Shown piece by piece: positions 37,458 through 44,332 of a stretch of DNA of 64,000 bases (positions are counted from its first letter, which is position 1; every line of letters starts with the position of its first letter). The stretch is from Sulfitobacter sediminilitoris (GTDB lineage: Bacteria; Pseudomonadota; Alphaproteobacteria; Rhodobacterales; Rhodobacteraceae), in contig NZ_JAABNT010000002.1 of the NCBI RefSeq assembly GCF_010667575.1, positions 479,377 through 543,376 on the forward strand, read 5' to 3'. The notes beneath the pieces were generated by a model. The model was given only the letters and a program-made list of their open reading frames with translations. It was not told the origin of the DNA and did not search any database. The position numbers were made by a program, and so were the translations under genes.

Positions 37458-38744
37458 ATGCAGCAATCCGATGCTTTCTGGAACGTGACGGCCCCAGCCG
37501 GGGAAAAGGGACAATCGCTCAAGGGTGATCTGACCTGCGACGTTGCCATTGTGGGCGGTGGCTTTACCGGGTTGCGTGCGGCCCTGATGCTGGCCGAAGC
37601 CAGAACAGACGTCGCGCTGTTCGAGGCGGGGGATATTGCCAATGGTGCTTCCGGGCGGAGCGGCGGGCAGGTCAACCCCATGCTGCCGGTATCGAAACCC
37701 GATGATCTGCGTGCGGCTGTCGGGCCCAAATATTTTGAAGCATTGGCAGAGGCCGCGCTGCGGTCTGCGGATGACCTGTTCGAGTTGGTCGAGCGGTATC
37801 AGATCCGGTGTGAAGCCCGGCAGAAAGGGTGGCTGAGGGCGGACCATTGCGAGGCTGCCCGCAAGGTCAGCCAGGAGAATGCAAAACTCTGGAACAAGCT
37901 GGGCGCGACATTCGAGTTTGTCGGGCGGGATGACGTCACGCGGATGACGGGCGCGCGAGGCTACGGCTCGGGGACTGTGAACACACGCGGCGGGGCGGTA
38001 CAACCGTTGGCGCTGACGCGGGGATTGGACCGGGTGGCACAGGCGGCGGGTGCAAAGGTCTTTAGCCACGCGCCGGTTCGCAAGCTGAGCCGCGAGGGAC
38101 GTCAATGGATTTTGGCGGTCAACGGTCACCGCGTGGCGGCACGAACGGTTATCATCGCGACGAATGGATATGCGGATGATCTGGTGCCGGGGCTGAAGCG
38201 TACCCTGCTGCCGCTGACGTCGATCCAGATCGCGACGGAACCATTGGATGCGGATCGGTTGGAGCCGCTCTGCCCGGCAGGACATACAATATCCGACACC
38301 CGCCGTCTTATCATGTACTGCCGTCGCGAACCGGGGGGGCAGTTTATCTATGGGGGCATGGGCTACCGAACGCCGACAGGCGGGGTTGGCGGATGGTCAT
38401 GGCTGCTGAAGGATGCCCCGCGCATTTTCCCCTCCCTCAAGGGGGTGAAATGGGCGTATCGTTGGGGCGGAACTGTGGCGCTGACACCTGACCGTGTGCC
38501 TCATCTGCTTGAGCCCGAGCCGGGGCTGATTTGCGGGTTGGGCTATAATGGACGCGGTGTTGCGATGAGCCTCGTGATGGGGCGCGAGATGGCGCGCCGT
38601 GCCTTGGGCGCTGCGATTGAGGAGTTGCCGTTTCCGCTTGCCCCGATGAAACCTTATGCGTTTCGCGAGCCACAGGTGTTGGGCGCGGGGCTTGCGATGC
38701 GCTACTGGCGGATATTGGATCAGCGCGAGGCCAGACGGGGCTGA
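37458..38744 (+). CDS. FAD-dependent oxidoreductase (DadA/OrdL family)
   Basis: A 428-residue DAO-fold flavoenzyme. The FAD loop is CDVAIVGGGFTGLRAALML, followed by GASGRSGGQVNP and a C-terminal GLICGLGYNGRGVAMSL. ATG 37458 follows gaggtg; a GTG nine bases earlier is possible. Relatives oxidise gamma-glutamylputrescine, D-amino acids or other amines. Being inside a taurine island it could act on a taurine-related amine, for example as a TauY-like dehydrogenase, but the small TauX partner is absent and no TauR-type repeat precedes it. Treated as substrate unknown. Confidence 0.85.
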   Translation: MQQSDAFWNVTAPAGEKGQSLKGDLTCDVAIVGGGFTGLRAALMLAEARTDVALFEAGDIANGASGRSGGQVNPMLPVSKPDDLRAAVGPKYFEALAEAALRSADDLFELVERYQIRCEARQKGWLRADHCEAARKVSQENAKLWNKLGATFEFVGRDDVTRMTGARGYGSGTVNTRGGAVQPLALTRGLDRVAQAAGAKVFSHAPVRKLSREGRQWILAVNGHRVAARTVIIATNGYADDLVPGLKRTLLPLTSIQIATEPLDADRLEPLCPAGHTISDTRRLIMYCRREPGGQFIYGGMGYRTPTGGVGGWSWLLKDAPRIFPSLKGVKWAYRWGGTVALTPDRVPHLLEPEPGLICGLGYNGRGVAMSLVMGREMARRALGAAIEELPFPLAPMKPYAFREPQVLGAGLAMRYWRILDQREARRG

Positions 38745-38852
38745 TATTCCCTCTGTGCGGCCCGGCCAGGTTGTAAATTTTTTTGACGCAAAGGGAGTCG
38801 CTGGCGCGTAGTGGTGCCAACTTGTACAAAAATCTATTTCAAGGACACTGCC

Positions 38853-40625
38853 ATGTTCCCCGAAGATTCTCCGCTTCTCGCCGCCTTGGCCTCATACGGG
38901 TCTGACGAGAGACTTTACACCAGCACCGTCACCTTCCGGTTCATGCCTGCTGGATCGGAGATTGACGATGGCGATCCGAACACGCCAAACGAGGTTTCAG
39001 TGGGCTGGTCCGAGCCAAATATGCAGTACGTGAGGGGTACATTCGACTATATTTCCAGCGTGGTAGACCTGACCTTTGCCGAGACGACGTCGAGCGATGC
39101 GACGATATCGTTCTACGAGGTAGCGGAGTTCAGTGACGATACTGCCGGATATGTTACTTTCATCTCGGAGGGGATTTCCATCGCCGTGATTGGCAGCCAG
39201 TTCACCGGGCCGGTTGCCTTTGACAATGACTACACAACAATCATCCACGAGATTGGCCATGCCATCGGGTTGAGCCATCCGCACGACGGTCCGGCGGTCC
39301 TGCCAGGGGTTACCAGTCAGGATGACAAGGGTGATCTGAACCTGAATACCGAGTTCACGACGCGGATGTCCTACATTCCGGGAGAATCGCCCTCAAATCC
39401 GGGCGTGGATATCTGGGGCGAGGCGAACACCTTCGGGGCCATCGACATCGCAGCGCTGCAATTGCTCTACGGGGCGAACACGCAGACCGGGCTTGGTGAC
39501 ACGGTCTATGGCGACACCCGCGACCTAGTCACGATCTGGGACAACGGCGGCTTTGACCGGATCGACTTTTCCTCTGCGACCGAGGATGCAGTCATCGACC
39601 TTCGGGCGGCGACGTTGCAGTTCGAGGTCGGCGGTGGTGGCTATCTCTCCTACATCTCGAGCCGGAACGGAACGGTGGCGGATGGCGGCTATGCCATTGC
39701 CTACGGCGTCGAGATCGAGAACGCCATGGGCGGTGCCGGTGCGGATATGCTTATGGGCAATGCACTTGCCAATACATTTGTCGGCGGCGGTGGCAATGAC
39801 GTGATCGACGGTGGGGACGGCCGGGATACAGGTGCGTATTCCGGCAACCAGTCAAGCTATACACTTACCCTCAGCGCGCAGACCACGACCCTGGCGGACC
39901 GCAGGGGCACGGATGGTACCGATACACTGGTCAACATGGAGTTGCTGACGTTCGGTGATGCTGCTGTCGCACCCTTCGACCTGACAGTTTTTGCCGGGAC
40001 GACAGGGCTGTCTGAAACGCAGATGGAAAGTTTCATCGAGCTATACATCGCGTACTTCAATCGCGCGCCGGATGCCGTGGGGCTGAATTTCTGGGGCACT
40101 GCTTTTGCCAGTGGGACAACGCTTGAACAGATGGCCACCCTGTTCACCGATCAGGACGAGACCCGCGCGACCTATGGTCCCGAACTCAGCAATGCGGACT
40201 TTGCGACAGCTGTTTACGGCAACGTTCTGGGTCGGGTGGCCGATCAGGCGGGTTTTGACTTCTGGGTTGGTGTGCTGGACAGCGGCGCACGGACAAGGGA
40301 TCAGTTCATTCTGTCGGTGCTGGAAGGGGCCAAGGCGGCACCGTTTGAGGGTGCGCCAGCGGACTTTGTCGCGCAGCAGATCGCCGACCGGCAGTATCTG
40401 AGCACCAAGACCGATATCGGTGCCTATTACGCAGTGATCCGGGGCATGTCTGACGTAACGAATGCGACCGCGGCGATGAATGCGTTTGACGGGTCGGCTG
40501 CTGGCATCAACGCGGCCGTGGCGGCGATAGACGGGTATTTTCAGGCAGCGCAGGATGGTGACACGGGCCAGTTCCTGATGCCGCTTGTCGGGGTTCTGGA
40601 CGATCCCTTTGCAGGGATGGTCTGA
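38853..40625 (+). CDS. Serralysin-type M10 metalloprotease with RTX repeats and DUF4214-like region
   Basis: A 590-residue protein, start ATG 38853 after aagga. The protease core has the zinc motif HEIGHAIGLSHP (two His and Glu plus third His) and the Met-turn in TTRMSYIPG. RTX-type glycine-rich calcium repeats follow (AMGGAGADMLMGNALAN, FVGGGGNDVIDGGDGRD). The C-terminal 190 residues contain IELYIAYFNRAPDAVGLNFW and VYGNVLGRVADQAGFDFWVG, which are DUF4214 repeats found in exported RTX proteins. No cleavable signal peptide is present, so type I secretion is expected. No ABC/HlyD exporter genes are next to it. Confidence 0.9.
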   Translation: MFPEDSPLLAALASYGSDERLYTSTVTFRFMPAGSEIDDGDPNTPNEVSVGWSEPNMQYVRGTFDYISSVVDLTFAETTSSDATISFYEVAEFSDDTAGYVTFISEGISIAVIGSQFTGPVAFDNDYTTIIHEIGHAIGLSHPHDGPAVLPGVTSQDDKGDLNLNTEFTTRMSYIPGESPSNPGVDIWGEANTFGAIDIAALQLLYGANTQTGLGDTVYGDTRDLVTIWDNGGFDRIDFSSATEDAVIDLRAATLQFEVGGGGYLSYISSRNGTVADGGYAIAYGVEIENAMGGAGADMLMGNALANTFVGGGGNDVIDGGDGRDTGAYSGNQSSYTLTLSAQTTTLADRRGTDGTDTLVNMELLTFGDAAVAPFDLTVFAGTTGLSETQMESFIELYIAYFNRAPDAVGLNFWGTAFASGTTLEQMATLFTDQDETRATYGPELSNADFATAVYGNVLGRVADQAGFDFWVGVLDSGARTRDQFILSVLEGAKAAPFEGAPADFVAQQIADRQYLSTKTDIGAYYAVIRGMSDVTNATAAMNAFDGSAAGINAAVAAIDGYFQAAQDGDTGQFLMPLVGVLDDPFAGMV

Positions 40626-40677
40626 GGACGTCTAATATCGAGGCGGTGTCAGTCCAGATTTTGCCGGTTTCGGCAAA

Positions 40678-40710
40678 CTGGACTCATCAGTCTGGCCCAA
40701 TTGGCAGTTT
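40678..40710 (+). promoter_or_regulatory. Putative TauR operator before tauA
   Basis: CTGGACTCAT (40678), CTGGCCCAAT (40692) and TTGGCAGTTT (40701) start 14 and 23 bp apart, about 280-312 bp upstream of the tauA ATG. The 14-bp spacing of the first two is the same as beside tauR. An inverted copy AGTCCAG lies at 40651-40657, forming with ttttgccg/cggcaaa a stem-loop (40651-40684). The rest of the 40626-40989 gap has no gene that can be supported. Confidence 0.55.
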
Positions 40711-40989
40711 ATTCTTTGGGCAAGTCACCCTCCTGTTGTGCCAAGCGGCCATCATTGGGGCAGTCGGTTGGCGCGTGCCCTGTCAAAGTACGGAATTCAT
40801 TGCCCTTGGGAGAAAGAACGGACATGGTGATTTCGGACTTAAGTCAAAGTGCTCAAGAAACGAGATTCAAAGTTTCATTTGAGTAACGGTGGCTCGAACC
40901 AGACCCAAGACAAATCGACCAAAGGGTCGATGCAACGAAAAGAATACCGAACGCTAAGGTTCGGATAAATGATCAAAAGGGAGAACACT

Positions 40990-41991
40990 ATGATCAAGAA
41001 GACAGCAACAGGATTTGTGGCAGGTGCCGTGATGGCGATGACCGGTCAGGCCGCGTTTGCCGACGGACACGGTGAGATCACCGTCGCATATTTCCTCGAA
41101 TGGCCCATGCCTTTCCTTGCCGCAAAGGCAAACGGCGAATACGAAGAAGCGCTGGGCAAGAAGATCAACTGGGTGTCTTTTGAGACCGGTACAGCGATGT
41201 CTGCCGCGATGGCATCGGGTGACGTTCAGATCTCAGTTTCACAGGGTGTGCCACCCTTCGTTGTTGCCGCCTCGGGTGGTCAGGATATTCAGGTTGTCGA
41301 CGTTGCGGTAAGCTATTCCGACAACGACAACTGCGTGGTCCGTGCCGATCTTGAGATTGACAAGGACAGCGCCGGTGAACTGGCAGGCAAGAAAGTAGCC
41401 GTGCCACTGGGCACTGCTGCGCACTACGGCTTCCTGCGCCAGATGGACCACTTTGGTGTCCCACTCGACAGCCTGCAGATTGTTGACATGGCACCCCCAG
41501 AAGGTGCTGCCGCCCTCAGCCAGGGTGCAGTAGATTTCGCCTGCGGCTACGGCGGCGGTCTGGGCCGGATGAAAGAGTACGGCAACGTGCTGCTGACCGG
41601 CGACGAGAAAGAAGAGCTGGGCATCTTGGTGTTTGACGTCACTTCCGCACCTGCGGCCTATGTGGCCGAGAACGGCGACGAGCTGGCGAAGTTCCTTGCC
41701 GTGACAGCCAAAGCAAACGCACAGTGGAACGGTGGTGGCCAAGACGATATGCTGCCCGTGATCGCGGAAGAGTCCGGTATGGACCTTGATGCTGCGAAGG
41801 CGTCGATCTCGACCATGAAGTTCCCAAGCGTCGATGATCAGCTGTCACAGGCATGGCTCGGTGGTAACGCCGCCACCTTTATGAAGGGCGTCGCGGACGT
41901 ATTCGTTGAAGCGGGCTCTATTGATGGTGCGCTGGACAGCTATGAGGGCGCGGTGAACACCGGACCGCTCGCAGCTGCCAAGGGCATGTAA
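40990..41991 (+). CDS. tauA: Taurine ABC transporter substrate-binding protein
   Basis: A 333-residue periplasmic binding protein. Residues 1-24 (MIKKTATGFVAGAVMAMTGQAAFA) are a signal peptide, then ITVAYFLEWPMPFLAAKANG starts a TauA/SsuA-type NMT1 fold. ATG 40990 follows gggaga; an in-frame ATG 21 bases earlier would only lengthen the signal. It captures taurine (or a related sulfonate) for TauBC. A strong hairpin follows the stop, and tauB and tauC come next. Confidence 0.92.
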   Translation: MIKKTATGFVAGAVMAMTGQAAFADGHGEITVAYFLEWPMPFLAAKANGEYEEALGKKINWVSFETGTAMSAAMASGDVQISVSQGVPPFVVAASGGQDIQVVDVAVSYSDNDNCVVRADLEIDKDSAGELAGKKVAVPLGTAAHYGFLRQMDHFGVPLDSLQIVDMAPPEGAAALSQGAVDFACGYGGGLGRMKEYGNVLLTGDEKEELGILVFDVTSAPAAYVAENGDELAKFLAVTAKANAQWNGGGQDDMLPVIAEESGMDLDAAKASISTMKFPSVDDQLSQAWLGGNAATFMKGVADVFVEAGSIDGALDSYEGAVNTGPLAAAKGM

Positions 41992-42000
41992 GACACCATA

Positions 42001-42026
42001 GGATGCGGCCCTTCGGGGCCGCATCC
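42001..42026 (+). repeat. Stem-loop with UUCG tetraloop between tauA and tauB
   Basis: Perfect 11-bp arms ggatgcggccc (42001-42011) and gggccgcatcc (42016-42026) close a TTCG loop. Only a weak T run follows, so it may be a 3' mRNA stabiliser or a leaky terminator that makes TauA more abundant than TauBC. Confidence 0.8.
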
Positions 42027-42107
42027 TACTTTACGATACTGAAACAGATCGAGGTGGGGCAAACCCCATCCATTGGCTTCAACGCCGAAGCCGGAAAGCC
42101 AGGGACA

Positions 42108-42914
42108 ATGACCGGATTAACCATCGACAATATTTCCATGCGCTTTGACCTGCCCGATGGCGGGCATGTTCAGGCGCTCAAGAACGTGTCGCTTGACCTT
42201 AAGGCGGGCGAATTGCTGAGCGTGCTGGGGCCGTCAGGCTGTGGCAAGACAACGCTGTTGAACATCGTGGCGGGCTTTCTGGCGCCGACCGATGGCAAGA
42301 TGATCCTGAACGGACACGAAATTACCGGGCCGGACGCAGAACGCGGCATGGTGTTTCAGCAAGGTGCGCTGTTCGAGTGGATGAGCGTGCGCGAGAACGT
42401 CGGCTTTGGCCCGTCGATGAAGGGGATGCCGAAGGCCGACAAGGCCAAAACGGTGAACCACCTGCTGGATGTCGTGGGCTTGCAGGATTTCAAGGAAAAG
42501 GCGGTTTACGAATTGTCGGGCGGGATGCAGCAGCGTGTGGCGCTGGCCCGCTGTCTGGCGAATGACCCCGACGTGATCCTGATGGATGAACCGCTGGGCG
42601 CGTTGGATGCGCTGACACGGGAGAAGATGCAAAGCCTTGTGCTGAAGCTGTGGAAAGAGACCGGCAAAACGATCATCCTGATCACGCACTCGGTTGAGGA
42701 GGCGCTGTTGCTGGGCGAACGGCTGATCGTGATGGCGCCGCGCCCCGGGCGCATTCACAAGGAATACCGCCTGCCCTTTGCAGAGCTGGGCGTGAACGCG
42801 GACCTGCGGGAGGTCAAGAAGCACCCTGAATTTGGGCCGCGACGTGAGGAGATCCTCAACATGATCTGGGACATGGAAGAAGAGATCATGGGCACCAAGG
42901 AGGACGCGGCATGA
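42108..42914 (+). CDS. tauB: Taurine ABC transporter ATP-binding protein
   Basis: A 268-residue ABC ATPase: Walker A GPSGCGKTTLLN, Q-loop VFQQGALFEWM, signature LSGGMQQRVALARCLA, Walker B VILMDEPLGALDA and the switch His in ITHSVEEA. It powers TauC. ATG 42108 follows aggga; the frame open upstream to 42003 includes the tauA hairpin and is not used. The stop overlaps tauC (ATGA). Confidence 0.94.
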   Translation: MTGLTIDNISMRFDLPDGGHVQALKNVSLDLKAGELLSVLGPSGCGKTTLLNIVAGFLAPTDGKMILNGHEITGPDAERGMVFQQGALFEWMSVRENVGFGPSMKGMPKADKAKTVNHLLDVVGLQDFKEKAVYELSGGMQQRVALARCLANDPDVILMDEPLGALDALTREKMQSLVLKLWKETGKTIILITHSVEEALLLGERLIVMAPRPGRIHKEYRLPFAELGVNADLREVKKHPEFGPRREEILNMIWDMEEEIMGTKEDAA

Positions 42915-44185
42915 CCGGTATCTTTTTCCTCCTGATCTATGTCGCGATATTCGCAGGCAGTGCCTTTCTGGTGACCAAGGTGCTGGCGAAAGGCATTCGG
43001 GATTACACCTCTCTGAAGACAGTTACCTTTGGCGACGAAAGTGCTGTGCGGCCCAACCGGGCGGCGGGCGTCATTTCCATTTTCACGATCTTCCTGATGT
43101 GGGGGATTTTCACGGGCTCCAACCTGTTGCCCTCCTTCCTGCATGCGCCGGGACCCTTCTTGGGTGAGACAAGCTTTACCTACACAGCGCAGGTCGAGGG
43201 GCAGGCACCCGATGATGCTGAGGTCACGGTGATCGTGCATCCCCGTGGTGAGCCAGCCGAGGTACCAGAGGTCGATCCCGGTGACGGTTTTGCCAAGAAT
43301 GACGCGGTTGCGATTGCGCAGTGGCGGACGGGTTTGATCACGGTCGATAAGAATGATGAGCTGACCAAGAAAGATGGCGCGCAAGTGATCGCGATCAACG
43401 GGCAGAAGATTGCGCCGGGGCAGACAGTCCGCACAGCTGATGGTTCGGTGACGCTTTCTGACAAAGGTACACCAAACTTTGAGCCCTCAAAGGGTTGGCA
43501 GATGGAACCGCTGTATCTGCCAGCACCTGAGGAGGTCTGGACCCGGTCGGTGCAGATCGCGAAAGACGGTTTCCGAAACTTCACGCTCTTGGAACATCTT
43601 GGATATTCTCTGTTCCGGGTTGTGGTTGGATTCGTGTTGGGGGCCATCGTGGGCATTCCGCTGGGCTATGCCATGGGTCTGTCGAATTGGTTCAGGGGGT
43701 GGTTTGATCCGATTGTGGAATTCATGCGTCCGGTGCCACCGCTGGCGTTGATCCCGCTGGTGATCATTTGGGCGGGTATCGGCGAGGCGGGCAAGATCAT
43801 CCTGCTGTTCCTTGCCGCCTTGTGGATCATGGCGATTGCGGCGCGTTCTGGGGTTTCCGGCGTGAAAATCTCGAAGGTGCATGCGGCCTATTCGTTGGGC
43901 GCGTCGAAGTGGCAGATCATGCGCTACGTGATCATCCCCAATTCCCTGCCGGAAATCTTTACCGGTGCGCGGGTTGCGATGGGTGTCTGCTGGGGCACCG
44001 TGGTCGCGGCAGAACTGGTCGCAGCCGAGCAGGGGGCGGGGATGATGATCATGACCGCGTCCAAGTTCCAGAACACGGACATCGTGATCATGGGTATCAT
44101 TCTGATTGGCGTGATTGGTTTCGGCATCGACATGCTGATGCGCGCAGCCGAGCGGTTCCTGGTGCCTTGGAAGGGCAAGGGCTGA
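42911..44185 (+). CDS. tauC: Taurine ABC transporter permease with extra N-terminal region
   Basis: A 424-residue permease. The C-terminal 240 residues are a normal TauC/SsuC BPD_transp_1 domain (FRVVVGFVLGAIVGIPLGYAM, RPVPPLALIPLVIIWAGIGE, GASKWQIMRYVIIPNSLPEI with the EAA loop, VAAELVAAEQGAGMMI). Typical TauC is about 270-290 residues. Here two helices (about 3-23 and 52-70) and some 120 polar residues with a beta-like pattern (TYTAQVEGQAPDDAEVTVIV, ITVDKNDELTKKDGAQVIAI) precede LPAPEEVWTRS. The insert should face the periplasm. Confidence 0.9.
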   Translation: MTGIFFLLIYVAIFAGSAFLVTKVLAKGIRDYTSLKTVTFGDESAVRPNRAAGVISIFTIFLMWGIFTGSNLLPSFLHAPGPFLGETSFTYTAQVEGQAPDDAEVTVIVHPRGEPAEVPEVDPGDGFAKNDAVAIAQWRTGLITVDKNDELTKKDGAQVIAINGQKIAPGQTVRTADGSVTLSDKGTPNFEPSKGWQMEPLYLPAPEEVWTRSVQIAKDGFRNFTLLEHLGYSLFRVVVGFVLGAIVGIPLGYAMGLSNWFRGWFDPIVEFMRPVPPLALIPLVIIWAGIGEAGKIILLFLAALWIMAIAARSGVSGVKISKVHAAYSLGASKWQIMRYVIIPNSLPEIFTGARVAMGVCWGTVVAAELVAAEQGAGMMIMTASKFQNTDIVIMGIILIGVIGFGIDMLMRAAERFLVPWKGKG

Positions 44186-44251
44186 TATCCAGACCTGCCA
44201 GTTTCTTCAAAGGGATCAGATCAGAATTTTGAAGACTCTGGGCTATTAAAG

Positions 44252-44283
44252 AAAACGCCGGAGAAGTTTCTCCGGCGTTTTTT
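44252..44283. terminator. Strong bidirectional terminator between tauC and the DEAD-box helicase gene
   Basis: Perfect 14-bp arms, aaaacgccggagaa (44252-44265) and ttctccggcgtttt (44268-44281), are followed by T on the + strand; the other strand also ends in a short T run. It ends tauABC and probably the convergent helicase gene as well. Confidence 0.9.
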
Positions 44284-44332
44284 CTGGCGCTGATGTTGCG
44301 ATTTCTTGGCAGCTAACGGGAAGACGCGCGCG

